From positions 489,792 to 553,791 of the forward strand of contig CAYPIY010000003.1 in NCBI GenBank assembly GCA_964410965.1: a stretch of 64,000 nt of DNA, given 5' to 3'. A program made the position numbers and the translations under genes. Source of the DNA: JBBIRG01 sp964410965. Lineage in GTDB: Bacteria > CLD3 > SB21 > JBBIRG01. A model generated the notes under the pieces. The model saw only the letters and a list, made by a program, of their open reading frames with translations. It was not told the origin of the DNA and ran no database searches. How positions within the stretch are numbered: position 1 is the stretch's first letter; every line of letters starts with the position of its first letter. Positions 10,114-18,796 of this stretch are shown in pieces.

Positions 10114-10285
10114 AAGTATATTATTTTATGTTCCACTTGTGCTAATCATTCTATCGGTAGGCAAACCACTAGCAGTTTGTAAAGTGACATAATTCCGTTT
10201 TTATGTAAACTTATTTTTGATAATTTGTTATTAATAATTCTATTTGATGTTAAAAATAATTATTTATATACATTTTATTACTACA

Positions 10286-11965
10286 TCATTTAATTTTAAA
10301 TCTATCAATACAAAAATTAATTATCTTTTCTTTTCGCTTATCAATATTGTCCTTTGTATAATTGCCCTGTTGAATTTCTCCCCCCAAATCTCTTGTATGC
10401 GATATTTGAGAAGATAAATAACCAGATACTTTGTTAATTGGCGCGGCATTGCTCAACCCCTTATTTAAACCTTCTTCTAATAGCGTTAAATTTCCAATTT
10501 TATGCTTTTCATAATCATAATCTTGTTCAAAGCCATAATGTGTTGTGATAAAATCTGGTTTTTCGCTAAATATATGTTCAACCTGAAAATTATTGTACAT
10601 CTCGATATTATGATTTTCTCTTCCATATTCATAAAGAATATATTTAACCGCACCATTTTCATAAATGTTGGTCGATAAATAGTTTCGAAAATTATAGTCG
10701 TTCATGAATCTTTCGTTGATTGCAATGATTGATTTTTTAATTTGATCAATTGTAATATCAGATTCCGAAATTGTTGAACTCAAATTGTAAATATCAGCAA
10801 TAGGTTTTGTTCCAAGTTTATAAACTCTGATTTCAAGGGACTCAAGTATTTCTAACAAGGGTTCCAATTTGTTTTGCATATACAGTCTTACTATCAATGG
10901 AAAAAGCGTAGCGGTAAATTGAAGATACCTAAACGGTTTTTGATATAGAGTTTTATTTTCAATATCTGATATAATGTTAGCATAATTAACTACAAAACCA
11001 CTAAAATCATCTATATATGCATTAATAAAATCACTTAAATCATTCGGAGTGTCTTTTATTTCTTCACAACGATATTTCAAGTTATCAAACACTGTTTCCG
11101 CACTATCTCGAATATTCCATAGTCCAGGAAACAATTTTCTTGATGAATAATAATGATGAGTAAAGATTGTATTCTCTTCAAATCGACCTAGTATTTCCAG
11201 TTTATCTTTCCAGACAAGGATGTCGTCATAAGCGTTAAATATTTTTTCAAAACCATTATTTATTAATTCGTTTAATTTTTCTTTCAAATGAATAGTCGAA
11301 TAAAGCATTAGGATGCTTTTTGTTTTATCAAGTATTCTTAATGGAAGTCCTCTGTCGTTAATTATTGAAAACATTTTTACAGCCTGAGCTTGGCTGTTAA
11401 CATTAAAAACTAAAACCTCAATTTTGTCTCTGATGAAAATTATTCGTTTTTCAACTTCTTGAGGTTTTAAGGGACTTACAAACGCTTCAAACTCCTTTCT
11501 GGATGCGTACAATAGTATTTGGCTTCTTCTTTTGATTTTTGTAGAATCAATGTTTTTAAAATTAAAAAGTACTTTTTGTAAAAATTCTCCATCTTCTCCT
11601 AATGGATATAATTTCAGATTGTTATTTGGTCCTATAAAAGCATTACGAAGTTCTGTTTGGATATTTTCATCTTGAAGTTTGTCAATTAAAACACTTAACA
11701 AAATATAGAGAGATGTAATTCTTTGCTGACCATCAATTACTTCATAAGTAGTATCTGTTGAAAGACCAATTGTTGAATTTTCTTTAAAAGATAGTGTCCC
11801 AAGAAAATGACTCATGTTATCTTTAAGGCTTTCTTCTATATCTTGCCATAAAGCTTTTCTTTCATGATCTGTCCAGCTATATTTGCGTTGATAGGTAGGA
11901 ATTAAAAATCGATTTCCACTGAAGATTGAGCCGATTTTTTCTGTCTGACTTTTTGTAATTGACAT
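10286..11965 (-). CDS. DUF262/DUF1524 (GmrSD-like) nuclease, probable type IV restriction protein
   Basis: A 559-residue single-chain protein. The N-terminal DUF262 (ParB/Srx-like, NTP-using) domain shows IPTYQRKYSW (22-31) and the hallmark DGQQR (78-82). The C-terminal DUF1524 domain has the His-Me/HNH-type pattern VEHIF (about 462-466), then IGNLTLLEEGLNKGLSN. GmrSD, BrxU and SspE proteins with this pairing cleave modified phage DNA or act as NTP-dependent nickases. Both motif sets look intact, so I expect an active nuclease. The gene appears monocistronic, with 119 nt before it and 172 nt after. It lies in the same AT-rich island as the TIR/SLOG cluster. The exact DNA modification recognised cannot be read from the sequence. 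Confidence 0.85.
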   Translation of the reverse strand: MSITKSQTEKIGSIFSGNRFLIPTYQRKYSWTDHERKALWQDIEESLKDNMSHFLGTLSFKENSTIGLSTDTTYEVIDGQQRITSLYILLSVLIDKLQDENIQTELRNAFIGPNNNLKLYPLGEDGEFLQKVLFNFKNIDSTKIKRRSQILLYASRKEFEAFVSPLKPQEVEKRIIFIRDKIEVLVFNVNSQAQAVKMFSIINDRGLPLRILDKTKSILMLYSTIHLKEKLNELINNGFEKIFNAYDDILVWKDKLEILGRFEENTIFTHHYYSSRKLFPGLWNIRDSAETVFDNLKYRCEEIKDTPNDLSDFINAYIDDFSGFVVNYANIISDIENKTLYQKPFRYLQFTATLFPLIVRLYMQNKLEPLLEILESLEIRVYKLGTKPIADIYNLSSTISESDITIDQIKKSIIAINERFMNDYNFRNYLSTNIYENGAVKYILYEYGRENHNIEMYNNFQVEHIFSEKPDFITTHYGFEQDYDYEKHKIGNLTLLEEGLNKGLSNAAPINKVSGYLSSQISHTRDLGGEIQQGNYTKDNIDKRKEKIINFCIDRFKIK

Positions 11966-12084
11966 AGTATTTTTCCTTTAGAGCATAAACGTTCACATCG
12001 CGCATTTATATTGTTTAAGACATAGTTTAAATAGAACATATAAAGACCATTAGTTTCATTCTTTTATATAAGAATAGATTATTT

Positions 12085-13245
12085 TCACCGCTTTAATTTG
12101 CCAATATTAAATGCATGTTGCACGGTTGAGTCCGGGATCACATAGCATCTGCCTAGGACACCGGGGCAGGACTTAACGGCTTCGTTGTAAAGCGAGAATA
12201 ATTTTCTTAGATCGCGCATAGCGGTGAAAGCGCCTTGCTTCCCATGGCCATGATAAACCGCGCCGAACAGTTCTGAACCGATAAAGTAAACGGGTGAAAC
12301 ATAACCGCTGAGCCAAAACTGCGAGATTTCTGTTTGTAGCTCCTGACGTGACATGATACCGGAATAGGCTTGTTCAAATGTCTTTGTGAGACGTTTGAAT
12401 AGATCGTCTTCTTCAGCCGTATATTTAAGCCACCATTTGGCGACATCATCATTATCAAACGAGGAATCCCTTGATCTGTCTATGACCGGAACGCAACCGC
12501 CCGGATAGTTATTGTTGAATTTGATAGCAGTTCCTTCTCCGGCGAAAATCGATAGAAAACTGTATGCAATTGAATCCGTTGAGGTCATTGATGTTGGATA
12601 GATCGTCTTCATTCCGAGATGATGCGATTCATGGGATATTGTCGCAAAGAGTTGGGTCAACCGGATACGACCAGATGAATCACGCGGGAGTTGGAAAAAG
12701 TCGTAACCCTGAGCCGTATCTATCGCAAAAGCCGGGCTACCCCCGTTGGGGTGAATCGGCATGTAGAAATCATGGATTTGCCAATCGGGCGGGAGCCAGC
12801 CTTTGGCGTTAGCAACTGCGCTGTCAATCAATGTTTTCAAATCCGCGTTTTCCAGTTGATCAAGGTTCTGACGGAACAGGGAGGAATTATCATAATACTG
12901 TTTCCAGAAAGGAAGCATTTTATCAGCCCTTTGATTGCTTCCTTTTATATAGTAGCCTTCGTATTGAAGACTCATGATCATATTTTTAAAGACGGTAACA
13001 GGGAGATGATTAGGCCGCCAGGTACGGTTATAATGTTTGAACATAACGCGGTAGGGTTTCGTTTGAAGAATGGAGTCGAGAATGGACGAAACCTGCTCTT
13101 TAGACGCGCCGCTTTTCATAACTGAGAAGACGTCGAATATGGCTCGGCAGGCCGATATATCCACTTCGACGTTTTGTGTGTATGAACGATTGTCGATTAT
13201 AATGATAGTGATTAGGAATATCGAAAAACGGGAAAAGAACCGCAT
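12085..13245 (-). CDS. Secreted zinc metallopeptidase-like protein (DUF5700-type, HEXXH)
   Basis: A 386-residue protein with an N-terminal signal-like hydrophobic stretch (MRFFSRFSIFLITIIII). The core contains HESHH (205-209), which fits the HEXXH zinc motif, and about 28 residues later FAGEGTAI with Glu237, a plausible third ligand as in gluzincins. The organisation resembles the DUF5700 family of putative zinc-dependent peptidases found in Bacteroidota and relatives. It is expected in the periplasm or outside the cell. The neighbours are a secreted alpha/beta hydrolase gene 111 nt upstream and the DUF262 nuclease downstream, with no evident shared function. The substrate is unknown. Confidence 0.72.
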   Translation of the reverse strand: MRFFSRFSIFLITIIIIDNRSYTQNVEVDISACRAIFDVFSVMKSGASKEQVSSILDSILQTKPYRVMFKHYNRTWRPNHLPVTVFKNMIMSLQYEGYYIKGSNQRADKMLPFWKQYYDNSSLFRQNLDQLENADLKTLIDSAVANAKGWLPPDWQIHDFYMPIHPNGGSPAFAIDTAQGYDFFQLPRDSSGRIRLTQLFATISHESHHLGMKTIYPTSMTSTDSIAYSFLSIFAGEGTAIKFNNNYPGGCVPVIDRSRDSSFDNDDVAKWWLKYTAEEDDLFKRLTKTFEQAYSGIMSRQELQTEISQFWLSGYVSPVYFIGSELFGAVYHGHGKQGAFTAMRDLRKLFSLYNEAVKSCPGVLGRCYVIPDSTVQHAFNIGKLKR

Positions 13246-13356
13246 GCTAACCTCCTATGAAGTTGTTTACCATCTCACTTAATTATACAAATGATAAACG
13301 TTGTTTTTATGGTTCATGAATGAACTCATTCACATCAATTAACCGCTGTTTTGCTG

Positions 13357-14238
13357 TTAATGTTTCAAATTCCGCCCAAGGAAATCTAGAACGAGCTTGT
13401 TAAATTCGGCCGGACGTTCAAGGTTAAGAAGATGACCACTTCCATTGATCGTGACTTTCATAGCTCCAGGAACCCGGGTTGCAATTATGTCGGCAACAGC
13501 TAGCGGGTTTGGATCGTCGAGTTCGCCGACAATGATCAGCGTCGGAACTCTGATTTCTTCGAGCCTTGCTATGGCCAATGGATGAGTTGGCAGGAAGCGC
13601 GCCATCGCCGGATTTATCAGTTGGAAACCAGACCAATCGGTAATGATCCGGCGTATTTTTGCCCGGATAGCCGAAGTGTCGACTACCGGTGTCAGAAACG
13701 GATCATGCAACCAAGTCTCTTTCGCGATTGCTAATCCAGAATCACGCGCGAGTGAAAACACGTGTTGTGTTCGCGAGGCTCTCGGTTCTCGCATGTTATA
13801 GCCTCCAAGTGTTGAACCGACAGTAATAAGCGCTTCAACCATTTCTGGATATTCAAGCGTGAAGTTGATGGCAACTCCGCCACCCATAGACATACCGACA
13901 ACCGTTGCCTTGTGGATGCCAAGTGCTTTAAGCAGCGCAGCAAGCTCGTTACTGGAAGAAATCAAAGTATCGGGGACTGTAGACCGACCATATCCACTGA
14001 TGTCGTATCGAATAACCCGATAGTGTTGAGAAAAAGCATCGAATTGTGGGTCCCACATGCGCATGTCTAAACTGAAACCATGAATGAGGACAATCGAAGG
14101 TCCTTGGCCTTTGACTTCATAGTAGACCTTTCTACCATCGATGGCGGCAAAACCGGTTACAAGGGACTGGCAAATGACCGAAGTCTGACTTAAGATAATG
14201 AGCGCCGAAGCGTAGAGAAATCGACTGAATGTTTTCAT
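13357..14238 (-). CDS. Secreted alpha/beta hydrolase
   Basis: A 293-residue alpha/beta-hydrolase-fold protein with signal peptide (about 1-24, ending near VICQ). Fold landmarks are the oxyanion motif LIHGF (51-55), nucleophile elbow GMSMGG with Ser117, an acidic residue after strand 6 (GELDDPN, Asp241 or Asp242) and the catalytic His in GSGHLLNLERP (His269). The triad is complete, so an active esterase or related hydrolase is likely. The family spans haloperoxidase-like and lactonase/esterase enzymes and gives no substrate. It begins 30 nt after the HEPN-motif gene's stop, so read-through from the defence cluster is possible. Confidence 0.88.
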   Translation of the reverse strand: MKTFSRFLYASALIILSQTSVICQSLVTGFAAIDGRKVYYEVKGQGPSIVLIHGFSLDMRMWDPQFDAFSQHYRVIRYDISGYGRSTVPDTLISSSNELAALLKALGIHKATVVGMSMGGGVAINFTLEYPEMVEALITVGSTLGGYNMREPRASRTQHVFSLARDSGLAIAKETWLHDPFLTPVVDTSAIRAKIRRIITDWSGFQLINPAMARFLPTHPLAIARLEEIRVPTLIIVGELDDPNPLAVADIIATRVPGAMKVTINGSGHLLNLERPAEFNKLVLDFLGRNLKH

Positions 14239-14268
14239 GGTACCCTTGATGTAAAATTGCGTTTAATG

Positions 14269-15525
14269 TTATAATTCTTTCAATTGAATAAAAACAATTT
14301 TCCATTGACCCTTTACGCTATTTCTTGAATGGGGTTGATTATCTTCACCTTCAAATATTAACCTTGCATTATAATTTTTGATTTCATCGTTTATTTCCGC
14401 TTTAAATTCAATATTACTTATAGCGGGTGCTTCATCAGTAATATTTGTTATTTTATAATTAATTATATTATCATTCTTAAACATATTTCTGACATCACTA
14501 ATATTTGGTTTGCCATTTGAGAAAAACATTGACCAATATTTGTTTGCCATATATCCATAATTTTTATTTCTCCATAATTCGATAAATTTAATAAGCGTTA
14601 TTTCGGGTAATGATTCATCTTTAATATTATTTGCAGATATTTCATTCAAGTATTCATTTGCTATGATTCTGGGTTCCCATTTTCTTATTTCATATTTTTC
14701 TTTTTCAATTTTTGCTATTGAATTTAATGATTCTATTATTGATGGCGGACTAATATCCTTTAAATATTTTTCTAATCTGTTTGGTTCCGTACGTTTTGAT
14801 ATGATCCAATCGCGTATTACAAATAGAAAATGCCAACTTTTTGCAGCCACTTTAAAGTTATCATATCCTAATTCATTTCCGTGCATTATACCATTACGAT
14901 ACGGCATATCAATAATTTCATCTCTGATTTTATTTCTTCCTGTTCTAAATATGTCTTTTATTTTATTAATTCCACCATCCAAGTTTGTTATTGAATCCCA
15001 GACATTAAGGTCGGCGCTTTCCGCATGAAATCCTTTTCCTAATACCTCATTAACTGCTCCGTCTATTACCATCAATAATATTGGTACTACAGAATAATAA
15101 CGTTCGCATTTATAATCTTCAAATGCATATTCTATTAACTTATTTCTTTTGAAAATTTGAGGTGCGCCCCTTAATCGAATTAGCTCGAATTTTAATTTAT
15201 CTGGTTTATAATAATCATATAAATGTTTTTCTGCTTCATCAATCCCTTTTGTCTCGAATATTTGAATAATGTTTTTCATAAAGTCCATATCAATAGAATC
15301 ATAAGAAATCCAACCACGATTTGAGAAATATGAATTAAATTTTACCGGTATTGTTTTTAAATCATTTAATTGCGATTCCATTTCCATTAATTGGTGTTCC
15401 ATTTTGGCTATTTCCAAGCTTCCCAGACCAATTAATCTCAGACCTTTGTTAAAATTAATAATCAGTTTAAAATTATTAATTTGTTTTTCATAGTATGTTA
15501 ATGTTTCTAATTCTTTGTTATTCAT
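14269..15525 (-). CDS. HEPN-motif protein, probable RNase effector or companion of TIR cluster
   Basis: This 418-residue protein is mostly helical. The sequence YRNGIMHG (209-216) matches the HEPN catalytic signature R-N-x3-H (Arg210, His215), preceded by an amphipathic helical region and followed by another helix, as in HEPN ribonucleases and Abi-type proteins. The N-terminal 60 residues form a predicted coiled coil with heptad-like leucines. The C-terminal 100 residues look beta-rich (NTF2/SnoaL-like possible, ending in GQWKIVFIQLKEL). It starts 25 nt after the stop of the second TIR gene and is AT-rich like its neighbours, so co-transcription is likely. RNase activity is inferred from the motif only. 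Confidence 0.65.
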   Translation of the reverse strand: MNNKELETLTYYEKQINNFKLIINFNKGLRLIGLGSLEIAKMEHQLMEMESQLNDLKTIPVKFNSYFSNRGWISYDSIDMDFMKNIIQIFETKGIDEAEKHLYDYYKPDKLKFELIRLRGAPQIFKRNKLIEYAFEDYKCERYYSVVPILLMVIDGAVNEVLGKGFHAESADLNVWDSITNLDGGINKIKDIFRTGRNKIRDEIIDMPYRNGIMHGNELGYDNFKVAAKSWHFLFVIRDWIISKRTEPNRLEKYLKDISPPSIIESLNSIAKIEKEKYEIRKWEPRIIANEYLNEISANNIKDESLPEITLIKFIELWRNKNYGYMANKYWSMFFSNGKPNISDVRNMFKNDNIINYKITNITDEAPAISNIEFKAEINDEIKNYNARLIFEGEDNQPHSRNSVKGQWKIVFIQLKEL

Positions 15526-15550
15526 TCGATACGTATGTAAAAGTAAAGCA

Positions 15551-16129
15551 TCAACTTCTTTTTGCCGCTGCGCATTCTATGGCCGCTATTATTTCATTAA
15601 TATCCCATCTGGCTATGGGGGCTTGGAAGTCGATCAACGACGGTGGAGTTCGCCCGCGAGAACCTTTTAACCGTATTCCACAAATACCTTTATGCAATTC
15701 AATTGCAGTATTGATCTCCCAATCCACCCAATCACGCCAGGCTGTCCCATTTCCAATTAAGCAGATTAATACGGAAGAACGGTAAATTTTATTTTTTATT
15801 ACACTTTTAATGTAAGAGCTGTTTTCGCTGTTAATAGCCACTCTCACTCCTGAATCATAAACATCTACAGCTACTTTATCATTGCTGGCCATCAGCCGAA
15901 AACCCTGGACTTGCTTAAGGTCTTCGGCATGAAAGCTTAAAAAAGTACGTCTCCGCTTTGGATGATAATTTAATTTACCATAATAAGCTTTTAATAACTG
16001 AGACAAAGATTCAAAACCTCTTTCTTTCAATAAATTACCTAAGAACATATCCCGGCGGGCATTTAAATTTATCTTATAGGTATCTTCAATTGTACCAATA
16101 GTCGTATCGCTTCTTTTAACTCTGAACAT
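15551..16129 (-). CDS. TIR-domain protein with N-terminal extension (ThsB/DUF1863-like)
   Basis: A 192-residue protein. The first 58 residues form a basic helical extension. The TIR-like domain begins with RRTFLSFHAED (60-70), which matches strand A plus the box-1-like loop of MTH538/ThsB proteins. A middle part follows, and then ICLIGNGTAWRDWVDWEINT (122-141), where Glu138 occupies the place of the catalytic Glu of NAD-cleaving TIR domains. ThsB proteins of Thoeris sense phage and make cyclic ADP-ribose-type messengers from NAD. The start codon directly abuts the stop of the preceding TIR gene (0-nt spacing), so both are probably translated together. It could sense infection or synthesise the messenger. 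Confidence 0.83.
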   Translation of the reverse strand: MFRVKRSDTTIGTIEDTYKINLNARRDMFLGNLLKERGFESLSQLLKAYYGKLNYHPKRRRTFLSFHAEDLKQVQGFRLMASNDKVAVDVYDSGVRVAINSENSSYIKSVIKNKIYRSSVLICLIGNGTAWRDWVDWEINTAIELHKGICGIRLKGSRGRTPPSLIDFQAPIARWDINEIIAAIECAAAKRS

Positions 16130-16510
16130 TTAAAATAAAGCTATTTTTATTTCTGATCGGTTCCAATTGATTAATTTGACATTTCTCAATTCATCGGGTA
16201 AACCACCGGTAGTGTTGGGTAACCTGATTGCAATTCGTTTTATATTCATAGAAGCAGCAAGTTCCGCTTCTCTCTTAATCCATGGACTATTATGATTATC
16301 ATTGCCAATTAAAAATATTGCCCACTCACAATCTGTCATAACGCTTTTAATTTCTTTATCAATCATCGATTCGCCCAGCATGGATACATCATTCTTGACA
16401 AAGCACAGATCAATAAGAATTACATCTCCTTGAACATTAATTATTGTATTCATAAAATTAAAAACAATGTTTTTATTTTTAAAATTGAATGAAACAAATG
16501 CCTTTTTCAT
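16130..16510 (-). CDS. Short TIR-like protein (DUF1863/ThsB-like)
   Basis: A 126-residue compact TIR-like domain. Strand A is KKAFVSFNF (2-10), the central strand is CEWAIFLIGND (61-71), and NSPWIKREAELA (74-85) supplies a glutamate (Glu81 or Glu83) at the position expected for NADase catalysis. IKRIAIRLP forms the next strand. It lacks the N-terminal extension of its neighbour and is clearly divergent from it, so the pair is not a recent duplication. It lies 21 nt after the SLATT gene stop and directly before the second TIR gene. Expected role: NAD hydrolase/cyclase or infection sensor in the cluster. Confidence 0.78.
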   Translation of the reverse strand: MKKAFVSFNFKNKNIVFNFMNTIINVQGDVILIDLCFVKNDVSMLGESMIDKEIKSVMTDCEWAIFLIGNDNHNSPWIKREAELAASMNIKRIAIRLPNTTGGLPDELRNVKLINWNRSEIKIALF

Positions 16511-16531
16511 TAGTTCTCCCTTATTTTAAGT

Positions 16532-16984
16532 TTATTTATCTATTTTTTCTTCTCTATGTGTCATAAGCCAAAGTGTGTTTTCCCTGGATATCAGGCTTTC
16601 AACCCGTTCAACAAACAAAGCCGGTTTATCTTTTGTGCGGGCATATTCCTGTATGCCGGCATTGTATAAATAAATTTCTTTTTTCAGGGTTTCACATGTA
16701 GTACGGTAGTTGATCCAGTTTTCCTGGAATTTGAACACTTTCATTAATGATGTAATAACGGCTACCAATAATGATATTATGATTGCTGACCAAAAAAACA
16801 GATTAAATTCCGTATTTTCTTTTTGGTTAAGACCTATCAATACAGGCGTTATTGATGAAAGAATGATGAGAATAAATTGAAAATTACGGTACCAATTTTT
16901 ATAAAAGGCTGATTTTTTATCGTACCAATCTACTTCTGATTTATACCGCTCAGATAAATATTTTTCAAATTCATTGGGTTCCAT
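16532..16984 (-). CDS. SLATT/DUF4231-type two-TM effector protein
   Basis: A 150-residue protein with the layout of SLATT (SMODS and SLOG-associating 2TM effector) proteins. It has a charged N-terminal helix with W/Y residues (EVDWYDKKSAFYKNWYRNF, 17-35), two closely spaced TM helices (about 36-52 and 62-81) and a cytoplasmic helical tail (RTTCETLKKEIYLYNAG) with the typical conserved helix after TM2. The family was defined from its association with SLOG and nucleotide-synthesising enzymes and is thought to form membrane pores on activation. Here it stands between a gene of unknown function downstream of a SLOG gene and two TIR genes, as that model predicts. The messenger it responds to is unknown. 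Confidence 0.82.
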   Translation of the reverse strand: MEPNEFEKYLSERYKSEVDWYDKKSAFYKNWYRNFQFILIILSSITPVLIGLNQKENTEFNLFFWSAIIISLLVAVITSLMKVFKFQENWINYRTTCETLKKEIYLYNAGIQEYARTKDKPALFVERVESLISRENTLWLMTHREEKIDK

Positions 16985-17107
16985 ATTTGTTTTCCTAATA
17001 TTTATTATTGGAATAATTTTAAAGATTTATAACCTATTATAGGTATTGTAATGTTTTTTCATAAATAAGCACTTTAAAACGGGACAACTTATTTAACGTA
17101 TATTCAA

Positions 17108-17869
17108 TTATTTCTTTTTTAATTCCTCTAACCACACATTAAAAATATCTTCCCGCCATATTTTTCTATGATATCTTACTTTTCTTCCAGATAATATTTT
17201 ATCAGCGATTACAACAACATCATCCGCATGCTTGGGTTTCCAACCTAAATTTGCTATTAAGTAACTTCTGATTTGTTCAGTGTCGTATTTAATTCCATTT
17301 GCAAGAAGTATCTCAAATAATTGTGCGGTTGCTGCATGATCTGAAGGATGCGATATACCGGTTGATACATTAACCATTTCGTTCAGATGATTTAAAGCTA
17401 TTTCCATAATAGGTTCAATCATTTCAGGCGCCTCTCTTTTTTTATTTATATCATCAATATTCTGTGCATTCCACATTTTTATCCAAAAATCAACTTCTGT
17501 TAATAACCATGGTACAACCAGAACATGAGAGGCATTTAATCCGTCAATTTTATCTAAAAGTTCTTTTGTCGGATAAATTGCTATAATATAACCATCCCAC
17601 TGATAAAATTTATCTTTTTGTGTTATTGCTTGAAGAGTAAGTTTATCTGATAAACGCACGGTTTCATTGCGAATTAAAGTCTTAATAATATCTTCACCTA
17701 ATAATTCTTTAACTATTCCATCTAAATTTGCATTGACAGGAGTCGCTATCAAAGCATTAATATTAAATCCGGAATTATTTAAATCAAACAACCATTTGAA
17801 AGCTCGCGCTAAAGCCGCTTTATTTGGTCCTTCTGATTGTATATAGAGACAGTTTCGTTGTGTGTTCAT
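17108..17869 (-). CDS. Unknown protein, 253 aa, within SLOG-SLATT-TIR cluster
   Basis: Not recognised. The protein seems soluble and two-domain. The N-terminal 120 residues alternate strands and helices in a Rossmann-like manner (CLYIQSEGPNKAALARAFKW, then INALIATPVN, WDGYIIAIYP and SHVLVVPWL as successive strands). The C-terminal part is helical and ends in basic residues (KVRYHRKIWREDIF). No known catalytic motif is visible. It is placed between the SLOG gene (111 nt upstream) and the SLATT gene (123 nt downstream). It could be a nucleotide-binding regulator or second messenger sensor linking SLOG and SLATT; this is inference from position only. Confidence 0.7.
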   Translation of the reverse strand: MNTQRNCLYIQSEGPNKAALARAFKWLFDLNNSGFNINALIATPVNANLDGIVKELLGEDIIKTLIRNETVRLSDKLTLQAITQKDKFYQWDGYIIAIYPTKELLDKIDGLNASHVLVVPWLLTEVDFWIKMWNAQNIDDINKKREAPEMIEPIMEIALNHLNEMVNVSTGISHPSDHAATAQLFEILLANGIKYDTEQIRSYLIANLGWKPKHADDVVVIADKILSGRKVRYHRKIWREDIFNVWLEELKKK

Positions 17870-17980
17870 TTTATATTTCCTTTATCATGAAAAACATAAA
17901 TATTATACTTACCATTAACTTATACTGTTCTTCATCATAAATATATTCAATCCGCTAATCATTTGTTTATCTCAAAATGT

Positions 17981-18796
17981 TCATTCTTCATCATAAAACT
18001 GGAAATTTAAGTTATCGTTCTGTGTAATATTTTTATACTTCAATATCTCATTTTTAAGTAATTTGACAATATTTGGCTTAAATTTAATGTTTTCTATTCC
18101 TTTAAAATTAGTAATAATTTTATATTCCGAATAATTATCGGAATCAAGTAAAAATGTTTTGGTTGAAGACGGGTATAATGACCGCAATACTTTTGATTTT
18201 TTCAATAAATCTTTGGACGGTATATTTTCTTCACCTAATTCTTGATTGAGTCTTTCCCGTAAATCTTTAATACCAATCCCGTTCGCATTCTCATATTGAT
18301 CATGAATGAAATCGGTTTTAATGTTTTCAGGCGGTATGATCTTGTCGCCTATAATCAGTTTAATCTTTTTATTATATTGTATCCCACGAAGTATATTATC
18401 TTTGGTGCCTTTGCTTTTATTATCCCAAACGATAAGAAAATAATCGGCTATTTTTGACATTTCGATGTCTTTGAATGTTTGTTTTTTACGCTCGCTAAAT
18501 TTAATTATATTTTTTTCTTTATCGTCGAGAATCAAATATTCGTGTTTTTTCTGGTAATCCACGATCCGGATAGTAAAGTCTTTAGAAATACAAATCCGCG
18601 GCGGGTTTTTAATAGAGAAAACTTCGACATTTGTGTAATGATGCTTAAACAAGTATTTCTGGGCCGCCTCATCAACGCCGCGGGCGTCCCCAATTAAAAC
18701 CTTTAAGTTTTTATTAATTATATTATTCAACGCTTCCTGAACCGGTTGAGAAAGAGTTGTGATTTCAATAGAGCCGCTGATGAAAACTGAATTCAT
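17981..18796 (-). CDS. SLOG-domain protein (YspA/DUF2493-like), nucleotide-sensing
   Basis: A 271-residue protein. Residues 1-46 show the SLOG core: strand FISGSIEITTLS, then strand KVLIGDARGVDEAAQKYL (32-49), with the GDARGVD motif typical of YspA/DUF2493 SLOG proteins and close to the DprA/LOG nucleotide-binding loop. A second strand pair around residue 110 (SKIADYFLIVWDNKSKGTKD) completes the Rossmannoid domain. The C-terminal 100 residues are charged and of unknown fold. In Thoeris ThsA, a SLOG domain binds the TIR-made messenger. Here the start overlaps the stop of the phosphoribosyltransferase gene by 4 nt (18793-18796), showing tight coupling of the two proteins. Confidence 0.78.
   Translation of the reverse strand: MNSVFISGSIEITTLSQPVQEALNNIINKNLKVLIGDARGVDEAAQKYLFKHHYTNVEVFSIKNPPRICISKDFTIRIVDYQKKHEYLILDDKEKNIIKFSERKKQTFKDIEMSKIADYFLIVWDNKSKGTKDNILRGIQYNKKIKLIIGDKIIPPENIKTDFIHDQYENANGIGIKDLRERLNQELGEENIPSKDLLKKSKVLRSLYPSSTKTFLLDSDNYSEYKIITNFKGIENIKFKPNIVKLLKNEILKYKNITQNDNLNFQFYDEE

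Noticed and set aside
12059..12074. TTCTT-AAGAA stem near the metallopeptidase stop
   Set aside because: Five A/T-rich pairs without a T run are too weak to call a terminator.
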